41,011 nt of DNA from assembly GCA_016198165.1 (NCBI GenBank), contig JACQJF010000052.1:1-41011 (forward strand), given 5' to 3'. Below, in pieces: positions 25,251 to 35,521 of the stretch. The stretch is from Candidatus Iainarchaeum sp. Lineage in GTDB: Archaea; Iainarchaeota; Iainarchaeia; Iainarchaeales; GW2011-AR10. Positions within the stretch are counted from its first letter, which is position 1. Each line of letters begins with the position of its first letter. The position numbers and the translations under genes were made by a program. The notes under the pieces are model-generated. The model had not been told where the DNA came from, did not search any database, and saw only the letters and a list, made by a program, of their open reading frames with translations.

Positions 25251-25266
25251 TTCGTCAATTGACGAA
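25251..25266. promoter_or_regulatory. perfect palindrome TTCGTCAATTGACGAA upstream of pilin locus 3 (+ strand)
   Basis: Identical to 8737-8752; followed by CTTTTTATTT; 34 nt to the ATG at 25301; immediately downstream of the Lrp gene. Confidence 0.8.
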
Positions 25267-25300
25267 AAGCTTTTTATTTTCTTTGGCTCACCGTTTTTTC

Positions 25301-25480
25301 ATGGTTTCTAGGTTTCATTCAAGGGCACAGGTTTCAGTGGAACTCATAATAATTTTTGCCGCGGTGGTCGCAGTTGCCCTGCTCCTCATAACACAACTCC
25401 AGAAGACAACCAAGGAGGGTTCTGAAGTCATTGAGGACAAGGCAGAAGACATTTTTGACCAGATAAGTGACATAAAGTGA
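25301..25480 (+). CDS. class III signal peptide protein / pilin (locus 3)
   Basis: MVSRFHSRAQVSVELIIIFAAVVAVALLLI; start reset from 25259. Confidence 0.75.
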   Translation: MVSRFHSRAQVSVELIIIFAAVVAVALLLITQLQKTTKEGSEVIEDKAEDIFDQISDIK

Positions 25481-25899
25481 GTGCAGGGAAAGCCCAGTCA
25501 AGCATTGAGTTTCTAATGCTTCTTGCAGCGTCCACGGCAGTCCTGCTTGTCCTCGTCGGGGCCTCCAAGTCAGTGTTTTTTTCCGGGCTTTTTGCACTTG
25601 ACATCCAGACAGCGCAGGGTTTTCTTTCCGAGCTGAACGCAAAATCCGACATGCTCTCTTTTTTCGGCGAAGGCTCAATCCTTCAGGCAAAGGCGAGTTT
25701 TTTCGGTTCCGCGAGGATTTTTTCAGAAGATGGTTTTGTCCTCATCGAGGTAAAAAGCCCGGTTCTTGTGCAGTCAAAACTTCTTTCGCAAAAAACTTCA
25801 ACCGATGTAAACGCTTTTGTCCCTGAAACAAGCGGGCCTGTCAGGGTTGAACTGGTGCGCACAGGGACGGGAGTTTTAATCAAAGACGGTGACCCTTAG
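25477..25899 (+). CDS. class III signal peptide protein / pilin (locus 3)
   Basis: GKAQSSIEFLMLLAASTAVLLVLVG. Confidence 0.78.
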   Translation: MSAGKAQSSIEFLMLLAASTAVLLVLVGASKSVFFSGLFALDIQTAQGFLSELNAKSDMLSFFGEGSILQAKASFFGSARIFSEDGFVLIEVKSPVLVQSKLLSQKTSTDVNAFVPETSGPVRVELVRTGTGVLIKDGDP

Positions 25900-26226
25900 C
25901 CTGACTGGTTTGAGGTTTTCGTCAAGGAAAAAAGTTTCGGAAGAAAACGCCTTTGCCCCGTGGGGGTTTCCTACGGGAATTTTTTCCTCTCCCGCAATTA
26001 TCTCGCCGTTTTTTTCGCCAAAAGCCAGCCTGAAATCTTTTCTCAACTCTTCTGGTGAAACAATCTTTTCTGCCTGCCACACTGCCAATAGGTCGTGGGT
26101 TTTCTGTGCAATTGCAAGGCTTGTGAAATTGTTCATTTCAGGTGCCTCAAGCGTGGAAAGAAAAACAACGATGACGATGAACCCGAGAATGCAGTCAAAA
26201 AGCGCATAATGGCCGTGCCTATCCAC
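25876..26226 (-). CDS. pilin-like protein (locus 3)
   Basis: MDRHGHYALFDCILGFIVIVVFLSTLEA; 3' end overlaps 25477..25899 by 24 bp. Confidence 0.6.
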   Translation of the reverse strand: MDRHGHYALFDCILGFIVIVVFLSTLEAPEMNNFTSLAIAQKTHDLLAVWQAEKIVSPEELRKDFRLAFGEKNGEIIAGEEKIPVGNPHGAKAFSSETFFLDENLKPVRLRVTVFD

Positions 26227-26686
26227 AGGCAGTCACCTCAAGGAGAATTTTCTCATTTTTTTCCAAGTCTACGATGAATCTCTGTGCGGCAAGGCATTCT
26301 GCAAAACTTGTTTTGCCGTAATCAAAGATTGTTTCCTTTTCCCCGTTTTCATGCACCGCCTCTACTTTTTTCACGGTAACTCCTGCGATTTGCGCGTGTT
26401 CCCTGCCTGCATTTCTGAGTGCCTCAAGTGAAATGACGTTTGCCCTCACGCGCCCAAGGAGGGGGTCAAAGACTGCCGCGCCCAGAAAAGGGTTTTCCGT
26501 GTTGTGGTTTTTCACCATTGCGTCTGCAAGGAAGATTGTTTTTCTCCAAAACTCGGCGTTTTTTTCGTTTGCAAGCGTTTTTCCAGCCAGGCTGCTTACC
26601 GAATGAATCATTGCCATGGCTATGAACAGCATGCCGATTAATGCAAAAGCTCCCTGGAAAGAAAAAAGCCCTCCTTTATCCCGCAT
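26219..26686 (-). CDS. pilin-like protein (locus 3)
   Basis: MRDKGGLFSFQGAFALIGMLFIAMAMIHSV; start reset from 26704. Confidence 0.6.
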   Translation of the reverse strand: MRDKGGLFSFQGAFALIGMLFIAMAMIHSVSSLAGKTLANEKNAEFWRKTIFLADAMVKNHNTENPFLGAAVFDPLLGRVRANVISLEALRNAGREHAQIAGVTVKKVEAVHENGEKETIFDYGKTSFAECLAAQRFIVDLEKNEKILLEVTACG

Positions 26687-27023
26687 AGTGTGCCTCCACT
26701 TCAACTTCGATTACAACGCCGTTTTCGTTTGTAGAGATTTTTTTTGCAGGCGCGATTGTCATGGAATTTTTGGCAAAACCGTTTTTTGCCGCCCATATTT
26801 TTTCATCTGCCGCGTGGCATTCTGTTTCAAGCTCCGCGAATTTTCCCCCGCTGTTTGCATAAAACGAGTCGATGAGTGCTGCGCATTTTTCCGCCTCCAC
26901 CTTTGCCCCAAACGCGTAGAACGCGCCTTGGGTTTTTTCATGCAGTGTCGTGGCCGCCTCAAGCCCGAATCCTGTTACAAGGAGCACGATTATTGCCGAC
27001 ATTGTAAAGTCAATGGTGTTCAT
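26676..27023 (-). CDS. pilin-like protein (locus 3)
   Basis: MNTIDFTMSAIIVLLVTGFGLEA; start overlaps the upstream stop (track starts at 27149). Confidence 0.6.
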   Translation of the reverse strand: MNTIDFTMSAIIVLLVTGFGLEAATTLHEKTQGAFYAFGAKVEAEKCAALIDSFYANSGGKFAELETECHAADEKIWAAKNGFAKNSMTIAPAKKISTNENGVVIEVEVEAHYAG

Positions 27024-27562
27024 TTGAGGGCCACTACCGCTGCCATTGAATAGCCGATGGGAAGCATGAATTCGGTTGAATAATTCGGCCCGCTTATCCG
27101 TGCCTTGAAATGCGTGTCCCGCAGAATTCCTCCTGTGAAAAAAAACCATGCAGTGGTGATTCCTTCTTCGCTTATGACAAGGACTGAAGAGGATTCTCCC
27201 AGGATAGTGTCCGAGATTTTTTCTTTTGCCCCATGTTTTTCAATGAAAAATTCCGCTTTTATGCTGCCTGAGTCAAACAGGCCCTGTTCAGAAAGCCAAA
27301 TGATTTTTTCCACTGTTTTTTTCTTTATTTCTTGCGCGTCAAGGTTGTTGTTTTTGATTTCGTTTTCAAGCGCGGTTTTCACCGTGTCGTCGAAAATGTT
27401 TTCCATCTGGGTTCTTGTGAAAGTGACTTTCTCCATTTCAAGTGCCTGTGTCAGGACAGTGTCTGCTTGTTTTTCCGCGTTAAAGCGCGTGTTTTGAAGC
27501 GAGATTGTCGCAGCCAGTGCCGCAAGGGCAATTACTGCAAAGGAAAACCCGCGCCGGTTCAT
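27020..27562 (-). CDS. pilin-like protein, first gene of minus-strand pilin operon (locus 3)
   Basis: MNRRGFSFAVIALAALAATISLQ; start reset from 27604. Confidence 0.65.
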   Translation of the reverse strand: MNRRGFSFAVIALAALAATISLQNTRFNAEKQADTVLTQALEMEKVTFTRTQMENIFDDTVKTALENEIKNNNLDAQEIKKKTVEKIIWLSEQGLFDSGSIKAEFFIEKHGAKEKISDTILGESSSVLVISEEGITTAWFFFTGGILRDTHFKARISGPNYSTEFMLPIGYSMAAVVALK

Positions 27563-27596
27563 CCATGGACTAATGCCTGAAAACAAACTTAAATAT

Positions 27597-27612
27597 TTCG
27601 TCAATCGCCGAA
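27597..27612. promoter_or_regulatory. near-palindrome TTCGTCAATCGCCGAA, third copy of the TTCGTCAATTGACGAA motif
   Basis: On the minus strand TTCGGCGATTGACGAA followed by AATATTTAAG; 34 nt to the ATG at 27562. Confidence 0.65.
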
Positions 27613-27624
27613 AACCGTTTTGTT

Positions 27625-28272
27625 GTGGTTTTTTATTGTTTTTGCCTTTTTAATGTGTTTTACTGGTGTTTTTTGGTGGACAGGGAAAAAAGGGACCTCA
27701 TTGTAAGCTGGCTGACGGTGAGTTTTGCTTTCGCCTGGGCAGGGCCCCAGATTTTTTTTTCAAGCAGGATTTTTGGGGATTTTTTGTTCAATTTTTTTGT
27801 CGTGCTCATAGCCGTTGGCTTTGGTTTTATACTTCATGAGCTTGCGCACAAGTACGTCTCTCTCCATTACGGGGTTCATGCGGAGTTCCGTGCCTGGAAT
27901 TTCGGGCTGGTCCTGGCGGTTTTGTTTGCTTTTCTCACAAACGGGGTGTTCACTTTCGCGGCTCCCGGTGCGGTTTACATTCTTGGCGAGGTTTCAAGGA
28001 AACAGAACGGGATAATCTCACTTGCCGGCCCGCTTACAAACATTGTCATCGGCCTTGCTTTTTCCGCAGTGGCTTTTTTGTTTGCGGGAAGCATTGTGTC
28101 GGAAATAGCTGGGTATGTTGCGTACATAAATTTTTTCCTTGCGGCTTTCAACCTGCTTCCGATTCCCCCGCTTGACGGCTCGAAAGTCATTAACTGGAAT
28201 GCTTTGGTGTGGGCGGTCTTTTTCATCCCGCTTGCGCTCTTCATTTTCCTGCCGGGCTTTTTCGGGTTTTAG
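27625..28272 (+). CDS. M50-family (site-2-type) membrane metalloprotease
   Basis: HELAHK (HExxH) in a TM helix and [13 protein letters not shown]; start uncertain (GTG 27625 or GTG 27676). Confidence 0.88.
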   Translation: MVFYCFCLFNVFYWCFLVDREKRDLIVSWLTVSFAFAWAGPQIFFSSRIFGDFLFNFFVVLIAVGFGFILHELAHKYVSLHYGVHAEFRAWNFGLVLAVLFAFLTNGVFTFAAPGAVYILGEVSRKQNGIISLAGPLTNIVIGLAFSAVAFLFAGSIVSEIAGYVAYINFFLAAFNLLPIPPLDGSKVINWNALVWAVFFIPLALFIFLPGFFGF

Positions 28273-31200
28273 CGCACGTAGCTTAGCCTGATTGTGGAGT
28301 AGTTTTTGCGGAACTGGTCGTAGGCGTTCATTACGTCCATGGAAATTGATGGCGGGATTTTTTCAAGGGCGGTGTCGATGTCGCTTTTGGTTACTTCAAG
28401 TGTTTTTCCCCTGTTTTTCTCGATTGCAATGAGGGCGGCTTCGCGTATAACTCCCTGCAGGTCGGCGCCGCTGTAGCCTTCGGTCTTTCTTGCGATTTCC
28501 TCAAGCCTGACGTCTTTCCCAAGGGGGGTTTTTTTCGTGTGCACTTTGAGTATTGAAAGCCTTGCTTTTTCATCAGGGGCCCCGATCATTATTATCTTGT
28601 CTATCCTTCCGGGCCTCAGCAGGCCGGGGTCAATGAGGTCAGGCCTGTTTGTCGCGGCAATGAAGACAACGTCCTTTAGTTCCTCGATTCCATCGAGCTC
28701 CGTGAGCAACTGGTTTACGACCCGCTCGTTTGTGCCCGAGTCGAATGCCTGGCCGCGCATGCTTGCCATTGCGTCAATCTCGTCGAAGAAAATTATTGTC
28801 GGGCTTACTTGGCGCGCGCGGTGAAAAACCTTGCGGATTCCCCGTTCGCTGTTGTGTGCAAAAATGCCGCCAAAACCTGCTATAAAATTCTGGCAGGGTT
28901 CAACTGAAACATCAAAAACATTGTCCGTATACTCAACAGGCACTATTTTTTTCACCAAGTCCCAATAAATATCTGATTCGCATAGTTTCCAGAGTTCGGA
29001 GTATTGTTGTTTTTGGCTATCCACCATAACTAGCGCTTCGCGCACTTTTCGGAGGCTGACTGTTTGATTGTTTGCATAACTGACAAATGCCTCTCTCAGA
29101 AGATTTTTGATTTTTTCATTAACCGGAATTGCATTGCCTCTTTTCCATTGTACTTCCATTATGTAGTTCTGGAGCGCGTTGTTACGGTGAGAGTCTATAA
29201 ATCCGGCAGCTTGGAATTTTTTCAGGTTTTCAACTCCAAAAATCTGTACCCTAAAGCTTATGCTGCCGGTCCATTCTTTTTTAGTTCTGCAAAAGGCAAC
29301 AATCCCTTGTTTTAGCAACAGATAAAGCAAATCATTGGCCAAAGTTTTGCTGGTTGTAGAAGATTCTACCATTGCGCTATGGCCATTAAATCTGAAGGTT
29401 CCATCCCCACTAAAATAACCCCTCAAGAATGCATTTGTTTGAACATTATTGGAAGTGAACAGCAACCCGGGTATTTTTTTATTAAATGCCCCTGATTTCA
29501 AACCCATTTCTACAAATACATCATGCAACGTTGTACTGTTAATTACAATAGAGTATTCATATTGTGATGCTTGCAATCCTAAGTGTGCAATAGCTTTCAA
29601 TAAGCGGGTGCGGATTTCCTGATCTGCGGCTGTAAACCTCAGCATTTCGTTATTGAATTCACCTTCAGCAATCCATAACCCCGTCATTTCCCAGAAGAAT
29701 TCATCTAACGGCAACAACGCGGGCAAAGAGTGTCTTGCACCTTTACGGGAAATTCTGGCAATGGGCCACTGGGGGGCAAGTTCTGCTGATTTAAGTAATA
29801 GCAAAAAGCTGGCAAGTGAAACCGGCAATTTTTTATCAACTATCTCATACAAAAACTTGGTTTTTTTGTGCAATAATTTGGCAGCCACTGTATATCCTGT
29901 TTTTTTAATGGACTCCACTATTTGTGGGCTTTCAATGAAATACTTTTCTTTTTTTGAAAACAGTTCGGGCAAATTTAAAAACTGGTTTTCAATTGAAACA
30001 TTTGGTAGCTTTGCCGGTATCGCAATAACGCTTTTTCCATTTACTAATTGATCCGGCGTGACAGATTCAATCTCGTTTTCAACCAAGGAAAATACTGAGT
30101 GCTTGTCTGTTACCCTGAGTTTTCTGCCTGTTCTTGTGGTGATCTCAAGCATTTTTCCGTTTAGCGGATGACTAATATAGTCTACGATTTTTGAAAAAAG
30201 AACCCTCCCATCGTTGTCAAACGTAACCACTTGCAGGGGAAGCTTTTCTTCCACGATTTTACCAATTTTTTCCCTGAATATTTTTTTCCCGTCAAAAACA
30301 AGCAATTCTTCCTCATAAGGGAGGCTTTCGCCGACCCAAAGACTTATTAACTGCGGGCCTTTTACCGAAATGAAGTTTGCCTCGCTTTCGGTTGCAACCG
30401 CTTTTGCAAGGAGTGTTTTTCCAGTTCCGGGCGGGCCGTACAACAGTATCCCGCTTGGTGCCTTGATTCCGAGTTTTTTGAAGTCATCAGGCCTTTTCAG
30501 TGGCCATTCAACTGCCTGCCTTAATTCGTTTTTCACGTTTTCAAGCCCGCCGATGTCGTTCCACTGGATGTTTGGTATCTCAATTGTGACTTCGCGCAGG
30601 GCGCTTGGCTGTACATCGCGCAGTGCATCGAGGAAGTCCTGTTTGTTGACTTCAAGGCTTTCAAGGACCTCTGCAGGAATCGTTTCTTCCTCAAGATTGA
30701 TTTTTGGCAGGTACCTGCGCAGTGCTTTCATCGCGGCTTCCTTTGCCAAAGCCTCGAGGTCCGCGCCTACAAAACCATGCGTTATTTTTGCAAAGTTGTC
30801 CAGGTCTACATCCTCTGCAAGTGGCATTCCGCGCGTGTGAATCTGGAGTATTTTTTTCCTGCCCTCTTTTGAAGGAACCCCGATTTCTATTTCGCGGTCA
30901 AACCTGCCGGGCCTTCTTAGTGCCTCGTCTAAGCTGTTGACCCTGTTAGTAGCCGCGATAACAATGACATTTCCGCGCGACTCCATGCCATCCATTGCAG
31001 CGAGAATCTGTGCAACAACGCGCCGCTCGACTTCCCCGATTACTTCTTCGCGCTTTGGGGCAATCGAGTCTATTTCGTCAAAGAAAACAATGCTTGGAGA
31101 GTTTTTTTCCGCTTCCTTGAACACGTCCCGGATTCTTTCCTCGGCTTCCCCGACAAATTTTGAGTTATGCATTACAAGCAATGAATGCCCTGCTAAAAAG

Positions 31201-33371
31201 TTTGAGTAAGGCTCGACACTCAGGTCGAACAATTCTTTATTCCCTTCCTGTTTTATATTTTCAATTTTTGTCCAACTGACTTGCGCTTTTGCAAGTTTTT
31301 GAAGGCGTGCATCAGGCATGAACTGCGTTATTTCTTCCAGTTTTCTTTGTGTCAGGTAATCCCTGCCGGAAATATACCTTTCTGTCGGGCCTTCTGGAAG
31401 GTTTTTGCCGTAAAAATAATTATTTTTTTGCTTTACTTGCTTTAAAAGCGGGGAAATGTTTGGTATTCTTAAGTCATCTCCAGTTTTTTTTCTCCCGGCG
31501 TACCATTTCTTTATAATTGAAAATTTTTCTGTGTTCGACTTTGCCTGTTCTGCAAATATTTCGCGTGAGCGGTTCCCGACAACTACAAGTGCAAGCATGT
31601 CGGAAAATTCTGTCTTCCAAGGGACAATTTTAGTTATAATCCCTAATTTCCTGCAAAGTATTGACAAATCCTCAAGGACATTTCTTGTAATTGAATAGAA
31701 CCGGATGGTCGGGTACCCGCCAGTCCCTTTGCTTGTAGTGCCATCGCCCTCCAAAAAACCGGTCAAAAACTCCATTGTTTCTTTTTTTGTCAATCCGAAA
31801 ATCCATTCCGGCAGTGAATAATTGCCTTTTTTCCCAATTGGCGGGAATTGAAGGGTTTTTTCGAAAAAGTGTTTTAATGCAACAGAGTAACAAAAAACTT
31901 TTTCTTTTTTTATTTTAGGCGTTATTCCAAAGAGTTTTTTTGCAAGATTTGCAAACTCTTGCTTCAGTATTTCATCCCTGTTTGCAAATTGGAGGCCATC
32001 CTGCTGCAGGTTTCCTTCTGAATACATGAGCCCCAAAATCCTCAGAAGTTCTGGCGAACTTTTATTTGGAAGGACAGTAAACTCGTGTTCTTTTATTTTT
32101 CTTCTTTTGGAAGCAATTTTTATCCCGGTTATTTCTTTTTGCTTTCCTTTAAACTCTCCAAGCTTCATTACCCCTTTTTTTGTCCTAATCCACGTGCCTG
32201 CGTCAAAATTTTTCAAATAATTGAATTTCCTGGTTTTTCCTTCAGGAAGCGTTTTGGCTATTGCAATCAGGTCTTTTCTTGAGAGTTCCTTTGCAGTTTT
32301 CCACACGATGCTCCCAAATGAGTCCATGCAGGCAAAAGGATGGTTTTCCGAGCAGACAATTTCTTCCTCAAGCCCTGTTTTTATGCGGAAAGTTTTTGCC
32401 TTTAACCTGGTTATGTGAGTGATTTTTCCCTGCTTTATTTTCAGGTTTTTATCAAGGGAAAAAACAGTTCCAGGTTTTTTTAATTCAATTATTTTCATTT
32501 TTCCATCTTTAATTGTTTTTCCGGTTTTTTCAGCCTCCAAAAAGAGTTCCTTAACCGCTTTTCCTCCGTGCGGGTTGGTGAGAATCCTTGTACCGCCGCC
32601 AACACACATAACTGCCGGGCTGTTGACTGCAATAAAGTGTGCCTGTGTCTCGTTTGCAACCGCTTTTGCAAGGAGTGTTTTTCCCGTTCCCGGGGGCCCG
32701 TGCAGCAAAACCCCCTTGGGTGCGTTTATGCCAAGTTTCGTGAAAATTTCCGGGTGGCGCAGTGGAAGCTCTATCATTTCCCTGATTTTCTGCACCTGTT
32801 CTTCCAGGCCCCCGATGTCCTCGTAGGAAATTTTTTGGAGCTGGTCAACCTCGTCCTTCACCGGCTCTTCGCGGAGGATGAATTGCGTGAAATCAGTGAT
32901 TTTGACGATGCCTTTTGGCGCGGTTTCAACGACCTTGTAGACAAAGCCCGAGCCAAACACGCTTATCCAGACGTTGTCTCCTTTTGCAAGCGGGCGGCCG
33001 ATGAAATTTTTTTTGAGTATCCTGTCATAGCCTGACGCTATTATCCTGACTTCCTGTGTCGGGGCAAGGACGACTCTTTTTGCTTCAGCGTAAATTGCGC
33101 GCCTGATTGTGACTTTTTCCCCAAGGCCGGTTCCAGCGTTGTGGCGTATGAGGTTGTCCATCCTGATTATTGCCTTTCCCTCGTCTTCCGCGCGCGCGGG
33201 CCAGATGACTGCCGCGGTTTTTTTCGTGCCCTCGATTTCAACGATGTCCCCCGAAGTAACGCCAAGTTCTTCTTTGGTTCTCTTGTCAAGGGTTATTATG
33301 TTTCTTCCAACGTGGCTTGGGTCTGGCTCCTCGACGCGCAGCACGACTTCTTTTTTTTTCTGGCCAAGCAT
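28269..33371 (-). CDS. CDC48/VCP-family AAA ATPase precursor with two inteins
   Basis: 1700 aa; two [15 protein letters not shown] Walker A motifs and two FFDEID Walker B motifs; extein about 727 aa after removal of 481- and 492-aa inteins. Confidence 0.95.
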   Translation of the reverse strand: MLGQKKKEVVLRVEEPDPSHVGRNIITLDKRTKEELGVTSGDIVEIEGTKKTAAVIWPARAEDEGKAIIRMDNLIRHNAGTGLGEKVTIRRAIYAEAKRVVLAPTQEVRIIASGYDRILKKNFIGRPLAKGDNVWISVFGSGFVYKVVETAPKGIVKITDFTQFILREEPVKDEVDQLQKISYEDIGGLEEQVQKIREMIELPLRHPEIFTKLGINAPKGVLLHGPPGTGKTLLAKAVANETQAHFIAVNSPAVMCVGGGTRILTNPHGGKAVKELFLEAEKTGKTIKDGKMKIIELKKPGTVFSLDKNLKIKQGKITHITRLKAKTFRIKTGLEEEIVCSENHPFACMDSFGSIVWKTAKELSRKDLIAIAKTLPEGKTRKFNYLKNFDAGTWIRTKKGVMKLGEFKGKQKEITGIKIASKRRKIKEHEFTVLPNKSSPELLRILGLMYSEGNLQQDGLQFANRDEILKQEFANLAKKLFGITPKIKKEKVFCYSVALKHFFEKTLQFPPIGKKGNYSLPEWIFGLTKKETMEFLTGFLEGDGTTSKGTGGYPTIRFYSITRNVLEDLSILCRKLGIITKIVPWKTEFSDMLALVVVGNRSREIFAEQAKSNTEKFSIIKKWYAGRKKTGDDLRIPNISPLLKQVKQKNNYFYGKNLPEGPTERYISGRDYLTQRKLEEITQFMPDARLQKLAKAQVSWTKIENIKQEGNKELFDLSVEPYSNFLAGHSLLVMHNSKFVGEAEERIRDVFKEAEKNSPSIVFFDEIDSIAPKREEVIGEVERRVVAQILAAMDGMESRGNVIVIAATNRVNSLDEALRRPGRFDREIEIGVPSKEGRKKILQIHTRGMPLAEDVDLDNFAKITHGFVGADLEALAKEAAMKALRRYLPKINLEEETIPAEVLESLEVNKQDFLDALRDVQPSALREVTIEIPNIQWNDIGGLENVKNELRQAVEWPLKRPDDFKKLGIKAPSGILLYGPPGTGKTLLAKAVATESEANFISVKGPQLISLWVGESLPYEEELLVFDGKKIFREKIGKIVEEKLPLQVVTFDNDGRVLFSKIVDYISHPLNGKMLEITTRTGRKLRVTDKHSVFSLVENEIESVTPDQLVNGKSVIAIPAKLPNVSIENQFLNLPELFSKKEKYFIESPQIVESIKKTGYTVAAKLLHKKTKFLYEIVDKKLPVSLASFLLLLKSAELAPQWPIARISRKGARHSLPALLPLDEFFWEMTGLWIAEGEFNNEMLRFTAADQEIRTRLLKAIAHLGLQASQYEYSIVINSTTLHDVFVEMGLKSGAFNKKIPGLLFTSNNVQTNAFLRGYFSGDGTFRFNGHSAMVESSTTSKTLANDLLYLLLKQGIVAFCRTKKEWTGSISFRVQIFGVENLKKFQAAGFIDSHRNNALQNYIMEVQWKRGNAIPVNEKIKNLLREAFVSYANNQTVSLRKVREALVMVDSQKQQYSELWKLCESDIYWDLVKKIVPVEYTDNVFDVSVEPCQNFIAGFGGIFAHNSERGIRKVFHRARQVSPTIIFFDEIDAMASMRGQAFDSGTNERVVNQLLTELDGIEELKDVVFIAATNRPDLIDPGLLRPGRIDKIIMIGAPDEKARLSILKVHTKKTPLGKDVRLEEIARKTEGYSGADLQGVIREAALIAIEKNRGKTLEVTKSDIDTALEKIPPSISMDVMNAYDQFRKNYSTIRLSYVR
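28851..30326 (-). other. intein 2 (D2 domain), with LAGLIDADG-type endonuclease
   Basis: [17 protein letters not shown]...TDKHSVF...MTGLWIAEG...[10 protein letters not shown]...[11 protein letters not shown]; Ser1, C-terminal HN, +1 Ser. Confidence 0.9.
31164..32606 (-). other. intein 1 (D1 domain), with LAGLIDADG-type endonuclease
   Basis: [15 protein letters not shown]...ENHPF...[11 protein letters not shown]...[10 protein letters not shown]...[19 protein letters not shown]; Cys1, C-terminal HN, +1 Ser. Confidence 0.92.
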
Positions 33372-33549
33372 AGGTGAAAAACCCTTTAATTGAACTCTTG
33401 GTCCAGTAAGATTAATAATCTGAACCGCTGGAAATAATCAGGAAAAATAAAAAGTAGAAAAAGAAGGGGAAAAAAAGGAAAAAAATTTGGCCCGGTTTTT
33501 TTTTCAACCCAGGCCAAACGCGCCTGTGGGAGTAGTATTTCCAAGCAGG

Positions 33550-34107
33550 CTAAATACTTGTTGCCCCTATTAGCACAATTGCGATTATGACCAGCACCAC
33601 TACTATTATCGGCGGAATCAAAATCGTTGCTATTGATTTTCCAGTTGAGAGTTCCTGTGATTCCCTGACTGCAATAACCTCAAGCCACAGCAGGTAGAGC
33701 ATTACAAGTATTCCTACGTAGGGTATCCAGCTGATGAGCGAGAAAACCACCAATGGAAGTGAAACCAAATACAAAAGCGCTGTAAAGTTTCCCTTTCCGC
33801 CTAAAATCTTGGAAGCAACAAAAATAACTGTTGTCCAAATTATACCGATTACTATTGTTGCAACTGGCATTACTATGCTAATTCCAGCTATGTCGCTCAA
33901 TGGAAGTGGAAGAGTTGATGGCTGGTAACCATAAATAGAAAAAAACTGGTTTGGGAAAAGCGCAAAAATCAAGTAACTAATAAGCGCGGACATAAATCCC
34001 GCGATGAAAAAGTTAATACTTCCTTTTCCAGCAGTTGCGTTTGCCTTTTCCGCAGCAAAAGTTTCGCTTGGTTTAATGAAAGCATCAATCCATACTTTAA
34101 ACGTCAT
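33550..34107 (-). CDS. Yip1-family-like integral membrane protein
   Basis: N-terminal WIDAFIKPSETFAAEKA then multiple TM helices, Yip1-like layout. Confidence 0.6.
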   Translation of the reverse strand: MTFKVWIDAFIKPSETFAAEKANATAGKGSINFFIAGFMSALISYLIFALFPNQFFSIYGYQPSTLPLPLSDIAGISIVMPVATIVIGIIWTTVIFVASKILGGKGNFTALLYLVSLPLVVFSLISWIPYVGILVMLYLLWLEVIAVRESQELSTGKSIATILIPPIIVVVLVIIAIVLIGATSI

Positions 34108-34187
34108 TTTTTTTTACACCCCGAAAAAAAGCGCCCAAAAAGAACGCCATTTCTATTTCAGATAATCGGAACTGTTATATAATCCTT

Positions 34188-34982
34188 TCATTTTGCGAGT
34201 TCTATGTTGACTTCCCCTGGGGGGAGTGCCTGGATGATTTCGTCAAGTGACAAGCGTGCGCCTTTTTTTTCAAAGAATTTCCTGATTTTTTTCGCGGCAT
34301 CGGTTTTTTTCTCGCTTCCGGGAAGGACTCGGAAAAAGTTTTCCGCATTTTTTTTCACCGCGCTTTCCGGGCCGGAAACAATCCCGCTTTTTTCGTCCAC
34401 GCCAACAGCGAATTCGAGCGGGGTTTTTCGGAACCATTCGCGTTTTCCGTAAACCATGAACGCCCCCGTGCCTATTGATTCGCCGCTTGGGGCTTGTTTT
34501 GTGACCTGTTCATACTCGGCAGAGTACACGTCTGCGCTTGCAAGTTTTTCCCGCCATGCCTTGCACATAACGGCTGCAAACTGCGCAGCCTCCCTGGCAG
34601 TCTGTCCAGGGATTTTTTTCCCGCCTGTTTTGACTATCACATGGGCTGAACCTGCGATTTCTGCATGGAAAAAAACGTCGCCTTTTTCAAAATGCTTTTT
34701 GAGCAGTTGCTCGTTTGATTTTGCGTCGCGCCCCGCAAGGACCAGAATGCCGTCGCTTGAATAGAACCACCTGAATTTTTCAAACCATTTTTTTTCCTTT
34801 TTTTTCTCAATGGTTTTTGCCCCCGGCAGGGTTTGCCCGGCATGCGCTGATTCAATCCGTTCATTCATTTTCAGTATTGCGGTTTTGAGGCCGCCCAGTT
34901 TTTTCCTGGCTTTTTTCGCTTTTTCAAAATACATTGCCGCGTTTTCCTGTGCCGTCCTGTCAAACCTGAGTGTGACTTTCAT
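34188..34982 (-). CDS. stand-alone NFACT-R (DUF814)-type RNA-binding protein, RqcH/Rqc2-related
   Basis: KKWFEKFRWFYSSDGILVLAGRDAKSNEQLLKKHFEKGDVFFHAEIAGSAHVIVKTGG; coiled coil before it; no NFACT-N/Fpg-like half. Confidence 0.8.
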   Translation of the reverse strand: MKVTLRFDRTAQENAAMYFEKAKKARKKLGGLKTAILKMNERIESAHAGQTLPGAKTIEKKKEKKWFEKFRWFYSSDGILVLAGRDAKSNEQLLKKHFEKGDVFFHAEIAGSAHVIVKTGGKKIPGQTAREAAQFAAVMCKAWREKLASADVYSAEYEQVTKQAPSGESIGTGAFMVYGKREWFRKTPLEFAVGVDEKSGIVSGPESAVKKNAENFFRVLPGSEKKTDAAKKIRKFFEKKGARLSLDEIIQALPPGEVNIELAK

Positions 34983-35521
34983 TTCCTGTCAATTCCCTTG
35001 TGTTTCCTTATTATCCTTATGAGCGCCTCGGTCCTCGAGGCTGCCTTGTAGAACGGCTCTGTTTCAAAGATTATCTGCCTGTCCTTTATTGCGTCAAAAA
35101 CACCTGGAATGCTTTCGTAGTATTTTTTTGTAATGTCCTTGTGGTATGATTCGACGTCCCTGTAAATGTGGTGGGACAAAAAATTCCAATTGTGTGGGCC
35201 GATTATGCCTGAAAGCCTGTAGAGGTTCTCATCTTTTTTCGCAGTTTCCACTATTTTCTGGAAAACAGGCCTGTTTGATATGTCAATCTGCCACAAAACC
35301 ACGGCTTCAAGCCTGTAGTCGAATTTTTTGAAGTCGATTTTCGGGCCAAAACCCGTAAGCACTCCCTCTTTTTTAAGAAAATCAAGCGATGACTTTATTG
35401 TTGCCTTGTGGTAGCCGGTGCGTTTTTGTATCTGGCGTATGTTTGGCGAAACAGTGTTTTCCGAAAGCAGGGCCTCGAAAATGTTCAGCCTTATCTCGTC
35501 ATCAATCCGCATGATTGCCAC
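34979..35521 (-). CDS. Lrp-like winged-HTH transcriptional regulator
   Basis: MRIDDEIRLNIFEALLSENTVSPNIRQIQKRTGYHKATIKSSLDFLKKEGVL; overlaps the NFACT-R gene start by 4 nt. Confidence 0.75.
   Translation of the reverse strand: MAIMRIDDEIRLNIFEALLSENTVSPNIRQIQKRTGYHKATIKSSLDFLKKEGVLTGFGPKIDFKKFDYRLEAVVLWQIDISNRPVFQKIVETAKKDENLYRLSGIIGPHNWNFLSHHIYRDVESYHKDITKKYYESIPGVFDAIKDRQIIFETEPFYKAASRTEALIRIIRKHKGIDRK

Noticed and set aside
25876-25899. 24-bp convergent overlap of two pilin-like genes as an antisense regulatory device
   Set aside because: Short convergent overlaps are common in compact archaeal genomes; no additional evidence.
28269-33371. Frameshift or gene fusion as explanation for the 1700-aa ORF
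   Set aside because: Both insertions have complete intein splice motifs at AAA-domain positions and the exteins join seamlessly.
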